This document shows, one piece after another, positions 45,294 through 55,170 of a DNA stretch of 64,000 nucleotides. Within the stretch, counting starts at the first letter, position 1. Each line of letters begins with the position of its first letter. The DNA lies in the NCBI RefSeq assembly GCF_030247185.1, contig NC_080572.1, positions 42,562,896 through 42,626,895 on the forward strand, written 5' to 3'. This stretch comes from Malaya genurostris (taxonomy: Eukaryota; Arthropoda; Insecta; Diptera; Culicidae). The position numbers were made by a program, and so were the translations under genes. The notes under the pieces were generated by a model, which did no database searches, was not told the DNA's origin, and worked only from the letters and a program-made list of their open reading frames with translations.

Positions 45294-45579
45294 TAACACA
45301 TTTACGCACATTATGAACTTTTAATTGAGAGGTTAATCCTTTTTTTCTGTGAAATTAACGAACTCTGTTGTATGTTCGCCATTAGGTTCCGTACGGTATC
45401 TACTCCATCCGTGAAATCATCTGTACCATTAGTTTCAAAGATTTTCCGCTTAACTACAGCCCAGTACTTCTCTATTGGGCGAAACTCTAGACAGTTTTTT
45501 AGATTGGCTGTTTGTGGCGCGTATTTGACTTCTTATACCTTATACCATTCCATGACGGATTTCGCATAGTAACAATAGG

Positions 45580-46010
45580 CTAAAACAGAACTGGAGTGTC
45601 GTGGCTTCTCATAATATCATAGATCTTGAGGTCATCTGCGAAAGATACCCGTGGTCCAACCAGATAAAAATTTACATCTTTTAAGTACAGTAAGAAAATC
45701 AGAGGGCAAAGATAACTCCCCTGTGAAACTCCGGACGCTGCAACAAATTCTTCGGAAAAAGCTGACGTCAATTCTGATTTAAAGGCGTCGATTGTTGAGA
45801 TGTGATTTTATACATTGAATGACGTTTGTTCCAAAGCCGAGTCATTCCACTTTTGCAATCATGATTAATTTTATCGAATGCGGAGGGAAGATTCGCATAG
45901 CCCGTCCGTAAACCGAGAGAAGTAGTTGTTTGCCGATAAAACGGAACTTTTATATTTTCGACCACAACTACATATGGCCTACCGAATTCATACAAATTTT
46001 ACTAAATGTA
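45580..46010 (-). pseudogene. Non-LTR retrotransposon RT relic
   Basis: Two overlapping minus-strand frames give TTTSLGLRTGYANLPSAFDK (45950-45860 region) and then FVAASGVSQGSYLCPLIFLL with FADDLKIYD (45745-45610). These correspond to the RT palm motifs (AFDxI, GVxQGSxLxPLxF, FADD) of a Jockey/I-type element. Frames are shifted relative to each other, and both flanks are lost. Confidence 0.75.
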
Positions 46011-46552
46011 AACAGGTTGCACCACGAAAAAATTTCAGCGATTCAAGAAATAGCTACATTCTACACTGAAAAAAAAACTTTGCCATAAACCAAACTCAAA
46101 CAAAGTTTTAAAATGAGAGAAATTGGGGATGTCATGGACATCTAACATGGCCCAGTGGGTTCAATTCACTTGGAAATGAGTAAGCTTTTCACAAGATGGG
46201 TGCCGCGATGGCTCACAATCGACTGCAACTGTGTGGTCTCGGGATGAATTAGGTGACCGTTTTTTAAGATGCGTGTGGTATAATCCACATTAATTTCCTT
46301 CAAAAGGGTTATTATTTTATAAGGGGCTTTAACTTATTCAGTCGTTCGCTGGGTTCAAAAGGGTAAAACAATCTATGGAAAATATGACACCATCTTATTG
46401 GGTCGAATAAATGTGGAATTGAAAACAAACGACTGATCCTGGCCAAGCAAAAGTTCTTTTCCAATAGGACAATACAAAGGTGCATGTCGTTTCCATTTTA
46501 AAAATTCAATCAAAACACTTTGACAATCATCTCTTTCCTGCGACAAACATTA

Positions 46553-46648
46553 ATCTCTTCCAAAAAAATATGATTTGTCGCGATCATCAAAATAATCATT
46601 TTATGATTATTTTGATAATCTCGACAAATCATATTTTTCGGAAGAGAT
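46553..46648. repeat. Near-perfect 96-bp palindrome (hairpin)
   Basis: Left arm 46553-46600 (ATCTCTTCC, AATATGATTTGTCG, ATCAAAATAATCAT) pairs with right arm 46603-46648 with only a few mismatches and bulges. The loop is a few T. The size suits either a tiny MITE or a small-RNA hairpin. Confidence 0.65.
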
Positions 46649-46889
46649 AAAAAATATTGAAGAAACGTTGGACTGAGTATAAATAGATTATGGAGTTCTT
46701 TTATGGTTGTCACTAGATGCCTTGTCTTATACACTAGTGATACTTTTTGTCGTTACTGTCGCAAAATCGAAATGTTCATATAGGTAAATGTGACGTCATG
46801 CAGCTCATATTTCCGTACGAAAACGTCATCAACAAAAAAAATAGCTTAAGTGGTATTTTCAATTCATAAATTTGTATTCACCTATCACT

Positions 46890-47201
46890 TCAAACTAAAT
46901 TTTCATCCTCTTCATCAAACAGATCATCGAAATCTGAAATCATAAAAGAACGCATGAACATTGATCAAATCTTATTATTACCAATAAAATGTCAAACCGT
47001 TATAAAAATCTGCATGAACATCCTTTTCGTTGGCCGCCAAATCCATCAATAATCCCGTAGATCCACCAGCCTTACAAATCAAAAGTAACAATCATGTTGA
47101 TAGTCCACGGTACAATTAAAAGTGAAACTCACCTCTTCCAAATCCATGAAAGGACCCGGTCCCTCCGGGAACATCTCGTCTGCAACGATAGTAGGCTTCA
47201 T
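46890..47201 (-). CDS. COP9 signalosome subunit 9 (CSNAP/Myeov2 family)
   Basis: Three exons: 47133-47201, 46998-47070 and 46890-46933, with introns of 62 and 64 nt. The joined frame is 61 residues: MKPTIVADEMFPEGPGPFMD, then LEEAGGSTGLLMDLAANEKD, then VHADFYNDFDDLFDEEDENL and V. This is near-identical in pattern to animal COPS9 (about 57 residues). The protein is the small ninth subunit of the COP9 signalosome, which deneddylates cullins in nucleus and cytosol; its acidic aromatic C-terminus binds other CSN subunits. The second intron uses a GTTTGA donor, supported by frame continuity. An upstream in-phase stop fixes the start at the ATG at 47201. It was easy to miss because each exon is tiny. 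Confidence 0.92.
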
Positions 47202-47490
47202 CGCACTGACCTGCTGCTGTTTGCTTTTGGAAGATTTTCCAGCACTTGATTTACTTTTGTTGTTCTCAATTTTGGATCGGTCTATCGTTTACGAGTGCTA
47301 CACGAGAATCAATTACTGCACAGTTTTGTGGAGTTCTAAAATTGACTAAAACTGAAAGATTCAGCAACGACTAGCCAACCAATAACCAAAATCTTTAGTA
47401 TGTTTTTGTTCGAAAAATCGGGTACTTCTGACAGCTGATAAATCATATATTTTCGAATATTCAAAATGTAAACACAACGTTAGATGCATG

Positions 47491-48155
47491 CACGATGTAA
47501 AATACACTGGTGGTGTGATAAGACATTTTTGGTTGTGTTGGTAATTTTCTCACGAAATTAAGTATGGCGCGCCGGGATTCAAGCATGTAAACATAAACAA
47601 ACGACCAGTTCAGATCGGGATGTCACTTCTAAGTTACTGCGGTTGTCGCGCAGCCTGTCGAATCTTTGGCACTGGAGGAAAGATTTGGCGGATCGCACTG
47701 TGGAATCTATTACAGTTATAATGGATAATTGAGTGATTGTGCTGTGGCTGGCATTTTAAATGCAGATGATTCCGAATTTTATGAGTAAAATGCAGCAGGT
47801 GGCAAGGATAGGGCGCTCCAGCAAGTGCTGTCGTAGCCAACATCTGGGGCATTTGGTGGGCAATCAGAGCGCTCAGAGTTTGGTAAACAAACATTCGAGC
47901 ATTTCAAATCAAGTAAAATATTTATTTCCTTATCGTAGTGATGATATTCTGATCGATAATTAGCGGGGAAGTGCGGTAAAGGGTACTGAATAAACAATTA
48001 GTTTGTAATATCAAATTTTTTGTTAGCCATTCTTCTTCGTTGTTTTGGTTTTTGCATAAAGATGCTGGCCACAGTGCACTTATCGATAATTTTAATTGAT
48101 AAACAAACGCAATAACACATAGAAATACGTGATCACCAGTGTATTTTACATCGTG
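47491..48155. mobile_element. TIR element with CACGATGTAAAATACACTGG ends
   Basis: A perfect 22-bp inverted terminal repeat begins at 47491 and ends at 48155 (665 bp). The interior is GC-richer at 47560-47720 and 47790-47880. A minus-strand 86-codon frame overlaps it; I recognise no domain. No target duplication is obvious. It lies just upstream of COPS9 and so may have altered its promoter region. Confidence 0.65.
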
Positions 48156-48190
48156 GTTTCCGAAGTCGCTCGCATACTCAGAAAAATAAT

Positions 48191-48478
48191 ATGGTAAGAG
48201 CAAATTCAGCAGCTGCAAGATTCATATGGGTGGTCTATAATGTAAATGAAACTGAAACAAACGTATCCCCAGCAATCCGTTTTAGTTTTATTTATTCGAC
48301 CAGTTCTACTGTCAAATTTAAAACTGGTATACATTGCCGTTCTATTTTTTCTATATTTGAAACACAGATAAAACGCTGCTGGGGCTGCCAGTTTATTTTG
48401 TTATAATTTCTAGATTTAAATTTTAAAACTGACATAAATTATGCATCTAGAACTAGAACACTCCTGAATATGGCCTAA
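48191..48478 (+). repeat. Module M1, copy 1
   Basis: From TAAGAGCAAATTCAGCAGC to CTCCTGAATATG, about 280 bp repeated in direct orientation at 52437-52704 with roughly 95% identity. Differences include a short gap near 48408-48435. It is noncoding. Confidence 0.75.
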
Positions 48479-49387
48479 CAGCTACCATATACCCGCATAC
48501 GCATGGCTGCCAGATGGCTGACTAAACGCTGCCAGCTGGAAAAATATGGCTGGCAGACATTCTGGTGACCGACTGCCTCACCGCTGCCAGATATACAACT
48601 CAAACGATACAACCGCATCCACCAGGATTTTTCCACATTGAAATCTTCGACATTTTCAGCGAAAGTGAGAGGATGAAAACGCTCGGCTAAATTAGATACA
48701 GGCGACTTTGTTTTGTCAAATTGGATTTGACAACCGTCACTGAATCAATTTTAGTAGCCATCTGGTGGCCATGGCTGCCCTGGTAGCGAAAACGCTATGC
48801 AGGTAGGAGGTTAGTTTAGCCATACAAGTATAGTAGTTTTCAGCACACAATAAAATCAGATGAATTTTTCGGATCGGATCAAGACGAAACGATGACCCGC
48901 ATGTTGTATGTGTTGGCCAAACATATAAAACTGGATGTTACTATGTGATTATTTGCAAAGAAATCTGTATTGCGGTGACGAATTCGATACATGCGATGGA
49001 TATGCTAATAAAATCCTTTAAAGTGTTCGGAATACGCGTGCCCACGAATTAATCCATGATAGTGGATTTTTTAGAATGCATGCTCTTTAAAGCACTCAGC
49101 ACGAGAGCCACCGTCAATAGTCTTGCGGCAGCGTTCAAAGAAGCTTCCAGTGCAGAAGACTTAGAATGGTCTTAAGTTCAAGTTTCGTTCATTTCTGTTA
49201 CAGCTGATAGCCTTAAGGTTTATATTCTCGATTTGAATGATTTTTTGTAATGTAATGTTATTTTTAATTTTCATTGGAAAAGTAACCACAAAATGTAATC
49301 TATTTATAAAAGAATAATAAAAAGATTATGTTGTTTTAAATCTACACGCATTTCTGTAAAAAACGAACGATTCCTTGGACAAATCAA
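48479..49387. other. Intergenic, no gene seen
   Basis: A GC-richer patch with recurrent GCTGCCAG and TGGCTGCC words (48500-48600 and 48770) and a coding-like but unrecognised stretch near 48880-49160. No gene model can be supported. Confidence 0.35.
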
Positions 49388-49539
49388 ATGAAACTGAGTA
49401 GCATTTTCTCATTCGAGCTAATTTTCTCTTTTCTAGCACTGAGTAAATGTTACTCAGAATTTGAAAAATTCCATCTTTACTCAGAAGTAAGTAAACATAA
49501 CTTTACTCACTATAGAGTAGTTTCACTTTTAGCGAAAAC

Positions 49540-49735
49540 AAATACAAATTATAATACGGAATACTTCGACAAATTTTCAAGGACACATTTTGCATCGTGC
49601 GGTACACTGTCACGATACACTGTCAGAGTGACAATGTACTTTAACGAGTTTTCTATAAAACTAGCAACACTGAAGGGTAAGAATAAGTTCACCATAGTTA
49701 CTGTTTATTATGGTGAAATATAAATAAACAAACAG
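49540..49735. repeat. Module M3, inverted relative to 56652-56833
   Basis: Contains CACTGTCAGAGTGACAATGT and GTTCACCATAGTTACTG, matching the reverse complement of 56652-56833 at high identity. Confidence 0.65.
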
Positions 49736-49766
49736 TTTATATCTGATAATCAAGACCACAAGCGAA

Positions 49767-51314
49767 CCTCAGAAACCAATTCCTGCTCTCAAGGAAGGAA
49801 ATCAAATACTTCTTACAAATGGTGAAAAAGCTCAAAAACTTGCTCAGCAGTTCGAGAGTGTCCACAATTTTAATTTAAACGTTGTGAGTCCTATTGAAAA
49901 TGAAGTCTCACTGAAGTATGATCATATTTCAACCCAAGTGTTATCACACGATGACATTATTGAGACGAATTTTGATGAAATTAAATCAATTATTAGGAAA
50001 CTCAAAAACATGAAGGCTCCTGGTAATGATGGAATTTTTAATATTCTTATTAAAAATCTTCCCGATGTTGCCTTGAGACTCCTGGTTAAAATTTTCAACA
50101 AGTGTTTTTCATTAGCTTACTTCCCAAAAAGATGGAAAAACGCTAAAGTAATTCCTATCCTAAAACCTGATAAAAACCCAGCAGAAACATCAAGTTATCG
50201 CCCAATTAGCTTACTTTCTTCAATCAGTAAACTTTTTGAAAAAAATATCTTGTTAAGAATGATGACTCATATAAATGAGAATTCAATTTTTTTACCAGAG
50301 CAGTTTGGATTTCGTCATGAACATTCAACTACTCATCAACTTGTCAGAGTAACGAACATGATAAAATCAAATAAATCTTCTGGGTTATCCACTGGAGTTG
50401 CTTTTCTAGACATAGAAAAAGCATTCGACAGTGTTTGGCACAAAGGTTTAATAGCAAAAATGTCTGATTTCCAGTTTCCTATTTATTTGATCAAAATGAT
50501 TCAAAATTATTTAACTGATCGTACTCTTCAGGTTAGCTATCAGAATTGTAAATCTGAATTGCTACCCGTACGAGCCGGTGTTCCGCAGGGTTCGAGTGTA
50601 GCTCCAATCTTGTATAATATTTTCACTTCTGATCTTCCAAATCTACCCGTTGGTTGTCAGAAATCGCTATTCTGTGACGACACAAGTCTGTTAGCCACAG
50701 GTAGAAATCTAAGAGTGATCTGCAGTCGCCTACAAAGAAGTTTAAATATTTTCAGTGATTATCTGTCAAAATGGAAAATTAAACCAAATGCAGCAAAAAC
50801 GCAATTAATTATCTTTCCTCACAAGCCAAGAGCTTCTTTTCTAAAACCAAACAATAATCACATTCTCAAATTGAATGGCTTGGAATTGACATGGTCTGAT
50901 CAAGCTAAATACTTAGGTTTAACGTATGACAAAAAACTCACTTTCAAGGATCACATTGAAGGAATCCAGGCAAAGTGTAATAAATATATTAAATGTTTAT
51001 ATCCTCTTATAAACAGAAATTCTAAGCTCTGTCTAAAAAACAAATTGTTAATTTATAAACAAATTTTCAGACCAGCCATGCTTTATGCGGTACCAATTTG
51101 GTCAAGCTGTTGTTCCACCAGGAAGAAAACGCTTCAAAGGATTCAGAATAAAATTCTGAAAATGATTCTGAAGCGTCCTCCCTGGTTTAGTACAAATGAG
51201 TTACACAGACTCACAAATATAGAACCATTAGATGTAATGTCACATAATATTATAAGCAAATTCCGACAAAAATCGATGCAATCTTCAATTGAATCGATTC
51301 GCTCTCTGTATTAG
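49767..51314 (+). CDS. Reverse transcriptase of truncated Jockey element
   Basis: A single frame of 515 codons runs without a stop from the truncation point (KPIPALKEG...) to TAG at 51312. Palm motifs are in order: MKAPGNDGI (near 49997-50030), VIPILKPDK, SYRPISLLSSISKLFEK, EQFGFRHEHSTTHQLV, FLDIEKAFDSVWH (first Asp), GVPQGSSVAPILYN, then FCDDTSLLA in place of the usual F/YADD. A thumb region with KYLGLTYDKKLTF follows. The endonuclease and ORF1 are absent, so it is not autonomous. The intact frame indicates a fairly recent insertion. The Ala-to-Cys change in the catalytic box would need comparison with live relatives. Confidence 0.88.
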   Translation, partial: PQKPIPALKEGNQILLTNGEKAQKLAQQFESVHNFNLNVVSPIENEVSLKYDHISTQVLSHDDIIETNFDEIKSIIRKLKNMKAPGNDGIFNILIKNLPDVALRLLVKIFNKCFSLAYFPKRWKNAKVIPILKPDKNPAETSSYRPISLLSSISKLFEKNILLRMMTHINENSIFLPEQFGFRHEHSTTHQLVRVTNMIKSNKSSGLSTGVAFLDIEKAFDSVWHKGLIAKMSDFQFPIYLIKMIQNYLTDRTLQVSYQNCKSELLPVRAGVPQGSSVAPILYNIFTSDLPNLPVGCQKSLFCDDTSLLATGRNLRVICSRLQRSLNIFSDYLSKWKIKPNAAKTQLIIFPHKPRASFLKPNNNHILKLNGLELTWSDQAKYLGLTYDKKLTFKDHIEGIQAKCNKYIKCLYPLINRNSKLCLKNKLLIYKQIFRPAMLYAVPIWSSCCSTRKKTLQRIQNKILKMILKRPPWFSTNELHRLTNIEPLDVMSHNIISKFRQKSMQSSIESIRSLY

Positions 51315-51560
51315 TTAGTAAGTTAGTATATAAGTTCCTTTTCCCCATTATACAATACAAGTAGATTTAGAATTTTCCCTACACAAAAATCTCAGAATTG
51401 CGGAAGCAAATGATGTCTTCATGGTAATAACCAAATCATATATATATATAACAGGGCTGAAAAGTCACCACTTGTGGCTGAACACCCAATTTAAATCTTA
51501 ATAATTTAATTTAAACTCATATTCCAATAAATTGTTATTAAAAAAAAAAAAAAAAAAAAA
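49767..51560 (+). mobile_element. 5'-truncated Jockey-clade non-LTR retrotransposon
   Basis: Flanked by a 13-bp duplication GACCACAAGCGAA (49754-49766 and 51561-51573). The 3' end is a poly(A) run of about 20 (51540-51560), preceded by a roughly 225-bp 3' UTR. The open frame begins at the very first base after the duplication, as expected for 5' truncation. It lies between modules M3 and M2, so it inserted into an already mosaic repeat. Confidence 0.9.
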
Positions 51561-51689
51561 GACCACAAGCGAAATGTAAGTTAAACAATAATCTAGAATG
51601 GTTAAGCCACCATGAATATACTACTAGCTGTATTGATATTTGTAGATTCGTGGGCGTTTGTGTTCATTTTTCATCTTTTGTGCTAGTGC

Positions 51690-52320
51690 CGGTGATATTT
51701 AGACTGATTGTTGCAGTTTAATACAGCAACGATAAACATAAACAAACAAGTTTGTTTTGCACCGTAGCAATTAGCATAAAGCGTTGCCAGAAACGATCTC
51801 CTTCCACATTTTCAAACTATCGCAATGAAAGGGAGTAATTTGCTAGGCTTCCCGTAAAAAAATTAACCATTGATTTTACAGTATAAGCAATTGATTCACA
51901 ATTAGATATATGGGTTACAATACATTTTATTGTATCTTGACAAGTTTTTTTTCGTTTCCAACGATTCAATATATTGTTTCTACGATTCAACAATTGAATT
52001 TATTGTGCACGTGGTATTTCAAACAATATGCAAACTATACATTTGATTGTTTTACAAGAAAAAATGTATGAGAAAATTTTATAATTTAAATTGTTACGAT
52101 ACTTAACAACCTATACATTCTATTGTAAAAAGCATGTTCACAATTAATTGAATAGTGTTCAACAATACAATAAAATATTTTTCAATGGTCAAAGCAAAAT
52201 TGTGGTAGGTTTTGTAACAGCAAATCGTATTGTTTTTCTACAATATTTTTTATTCGGGTTACTTGTTCAGGCTGTGAACCAAACATTGGCGGTTCGTTTG
52301 TATGGGACTTAGGGGTATTA
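51690..52320. repeat. Module M2, inverted relative to 56295-56525, with MITE inside
   Basis: Outside the MITE at 51851-52258, the sequence (GCCGGTGATATTTAGACTG, CAAACAAGTTTGTTTTGC, GAACCAAACATTGGCGGTTC) is the reverse complement of 56295-56525 at roughly 90% identity. Confidence 0.75.
51851..52258. mobile_element. MITE family C, copy 2 (inverted)
   Basis: 408 bp from CCCGTAAAAAAATTAACC to TTTTTTATTCGGG, flanked by TT. It is inverted relative to 6872-7276. The M2 copy at 56295-56525 lacks it and shows the uninterrupted target (AGGTTTACTTG), defining the insertion exactly. Confidence 0.8.
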
Positions 52321-52436
52321 TTATTTGTATTTGGCGAAAGTGAGTGATATTATATTCACTTATGAGTAACATTGAGCGAGCGTGTACGTTACCCACGTAC
52401 CGGCATTTTGTATAGCATTCGAAGAAAAAAGCGATG

Positions 52437-52704
52437 AGTAAGAGCAAATTCAGCAGCTGCAAGATTCATATGGGTGGTCTATAATGTAAATAAAACTGAA
52501 ACAAACGTATCCCCAGCAATCCGTTTTAGATTTATTTTTTCGACCAGTTCTACTGTCAAATTTAAAACTGGTATACATTGCCGTTCTATTTTTTCTATAT
52601 TTGAAACACAGATAAAACGCTGCTGGGGCTGCCAGTTTATTTTGTTAACACATAAATGACATAAATTATGCATCTAGAACTAGAACACTCCTGAATATGC
52701 CCTA
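52437..52704 (+). repeat. Module M1, copy 2
   Basis: Direct repeat of 48191-48478, from TAAGAGCAAATTCAGCAGC to CTCCTGAATATG, with a deletion of about 20 bp near 52648. Confidence 0.75.
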
Positions 52705-52881
52705 AAAATTGTTGCTAATTTGGAAACAGAGTAGAATCTACTCAGTTTTCTAAATCAGTCTTACTCACTTTTTGACATTTAAACTAATTAAGAAAAAGCG
52801 AGTACAAATTACTCACTATAGAGTAACGTTGAGCGGGCGTGTACTATACAAAAACGATAATGATTGGGGGAATATATCGTA

Positions 52882-53781
52882 CACTCAAATAAAAATTCAT
52901 GTTTGATTTACTTGAAAAATCGCGTAAAATGGTTTCAAATTAAATATTTTACGTGACGAAAATGAATGTTATACAAATATCCCTTTAAATGAATAGAGTC
53001 ATCACATAAGGTTTACGTGAATCGACCAAACGTCAAACAATCTACGTGAATTTCCAGTGTGAAAAACTCAATTTTGAAAATGGAGAACAGGGCTAAAGTG
53101 TAAGTAGTGTAAATATTTGCAAAAAATGTCAATCAGTTGCAGTTTTTGACTACATCGTCCGGACCATTCCAGTATAAAAGTTTCCATGTGTTCAACTGGA
53201 CCGAGTGCCTGCGTGAGTCCGGAAGTTTGCCCGCTCCTGCCGAAACAGGCCGTTGGTCCACCGAAAAACGAGTTCAAAATCGGTATGAAGCTAGAGATAT
53301 TGGAACCATGTAATGCGACTTTAACCTGCTTCGGTTGTGTTGTGGGAGTATTCGACTCTCGACTGCGGCTTCGGTTGGATGGCAGTGACAACAAAAACGA
53401 TTTTTGGAGGCTTGTCGATTTGAGATACCATTATTGGTTTCTTTTTAAGCTATTGAAATTATATGTTAATTTTCTGAAATAATTGTTTCATTTTTCATGG
53501 TATTTCTCATTTCATAGATTTATATAAACATCTGAAATCTCCCTTTTGACTTCAACCAATATATCAAATAGTAATTCTCTGGTATCTAAATTTGATATGA
53601 ACTGATAGGTAAATGGGATATAAACAATACATTACATTCTACCCATGAAACACGTAACTTTTACTAGATTATGCATTAAACAGATTTTAAATGCCAGTCA
53701 ATTAAAATCTACGTGAAAAGTAGGGTGGAAAATATTCACATAACTTTTCACGTAACTATAACATGATTATTATTTTGAGTG
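52882..53781. mobile_element. TA-flanked TIR element carrying a captured MBT gene fragment
   Basis: A 900-bp unit between TA dinucleotides. The left end CACTCAAATAAAAATTCATG pairs with the right end, the complement of CACTCAAAATAATAATCATG. Subterminal TTACGTGA-type words recur on both sides (about 52950, 53010, 53042, 53710, 53745). The centre carries the MBT-like fragment annotated separately. No transposase is present, so it would be mobilised in trans. Confidence 0.7.
53080..53481 (+). pseudogene. Fragment of an Scm-type MBT repeat protein
   Basis: From about 53175 one frame reads FNWTECLRESGSLPAPAE and a shifted frame then reads PPKNEFKIGMKLEILEPC, LTCFGCVVGVF, and SRLRLRLDGSDNKNDFWRLV up to about 53418. 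This is the N-terminal part of an MBT repeat of the Sex-comb-on-midleg type, a Polycomb-group chromatin domain. The frameshift (about 53240-53250) breaks the domain. Even so, the second frame is open from an ATG at 53186 to 53479. It can also be joined through a possible 73-nt intron (53100-53172, GTAAGT...CAG) to a short MENRAKV exon at 53080. The rest of the host protein is missing. The parent gene is not in this window. Confidence 0.75.
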
Positions 53782-54289
53782 TACTGTACACACTGATAAA
53801 TCCCGTCCTAAAAATTTCACAACGATATCGCAGAGAAATGGTACAAAACAGTCAGTAGATTTCTAAATATAATTTTTGTTATATCAATGTAGAATATGAT
53901 TGTTTTGAACCAATTTCTCTCTTCTACATCAACAATTATATTTGTTTGATTTGGAATAAAATTGAAATACAAAAGTCAACAAAACTTGAGTTGATGTTAT
54001 TGGCAACGTATTGGTTGATTCAATCATGTTTAACATTTATATCAGAGGTGGAAAAAAGCTCATTTTGCGCACGAAAATGTGAATCAAGATTTCCTAACCG
54101 GACCGGACGTGGATATTCAAAAAAGTTTGCACGTGTTTTAGAAGCAAAATTTATGTGCTTCATTCGTTTCCTTGGAGCTTTTCTATTTTCAGAATAAAAA
54201 ATTATATACCAGGAGATTGATAGTGCCCAATTAACTCTGAAATTTGATTCGAAATTCAGTCTGATATCTAAATAGATTCCGAAACAGAT
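53782..54289. other. Intergenic, no gene seen
   Basis: An 83-codon frame at 53946-54197 has no recognisable domain. The sequence is otherwise AT-rich. Confidence 0.35.
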
Positions 54290-54425
54290 GCACCATTCGT
54301 AGTGTCAGTAGAATCGTAGCACCAGCCATGCAATGGTTCTGTATTCTGAATCGTCTGCGAAGTCTGTTGAAACAGAAGGTTCAAACAAAATTCCACTACA
54401 GAAATGTAATACCAAGGCTTTGCTA
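54290..54425 (+). repeat. SINE 3' fragment
   Basis: Plus-oriented 3' portion of the tRNA-derived SINE (CACCAGCCATGCAATGG, TCTGCGAAGTCTGTTG, TGTAATACCAAGGC) lacking the tRNA-like head. Confidence 0.6.
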
Positions 54426-54997
54426 ACAGACGCACCAACTGATTTCGAACCGATCCGAGTCGGAATCGGTAGTTGTATTTGGTTTGGAAATCATTTGGAA
54501 ATCATACTGATTTCCGAATCAAATTCTAGGTGAGTTAACTGGGTGCAAAGACATCATATTAACAAGATATCCAGCTCTCACATTTCCCGAACAAATCATT
54601 GGCAACATCCTTTTTTTGCGAGCATGGCACCCTCAGGCGAGTTCGCATCAATTCTCGCACATAGAAGTAGGGGAGCGAAATGTCAAATTCGTGCGCGCCA
54701 AAATAGCAGCACTGCACACCCATACAATTGACATGACGTTGTGGAATGTGATGCCGTGTGATGGCGTTGCTGAACTGAAGATTGATTTCGCCCCAAGCTG
54801 ACAGGGTCTACCGTTAGTAAGAAAGTCGAAGCACATGCGATCTCTTGAAGAGTTTTTTATATTTATTAGTGACATTAAACGAGTTGTCAAGGTGGATCAA
54901 TAAATCAAGGAAAGTGATGGTTGAAAAATTCTGTTGTTGAAAAATGTTCTGGGTTCTGTGTCTCAATTTTGGAAATACACGATTTTCTTTTAGTTAT

Positions 54998-55170
54998 AGC
55001 GACGACACGACCTGCCACTCACTATTCAAAACTGTATCGCAAATTTAACTACCCCTCAGTAACTGGTAATGTCAAAACGAAATCTTTTGAACAAAAAATT
55101 TAACTGGCAACACAGGTTGATAAGTTGTTGATTTTGAATAACAGTTACTATAACCTTGGTTACTATATAT
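54998..55170. repeat. Partial inverted copy of the 776-1692 element
   Basis: GCGACGACACGACCTGCCAC followed by ACTACCCCTCAGTAACTGG and GTTACTATAACCTTGG, the reverse complement of about 1505-1685. Confidence 0.6.

Noticed and set aside
44698..45324. Cluster of overlapping frames on both strands
   Set aside because: By-products of the palindromic MITE at 44741-45293.
47122..47349. 75-codon plus-strand frame
   Set aside because: Shadow of COPS9 exon 1 and its 5' UTR on the opposite strand.
47634..47894. 86-codon minus-strand frame rich in His and Pro
   Set aside because: Inside the 47491-48155 TIR element; composition follows the GC-richer DNA and no domain is seen.
53068..53394. 108-codon minus-strand frame
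   Set aside because: Antisense shadow of the MBT fragment.
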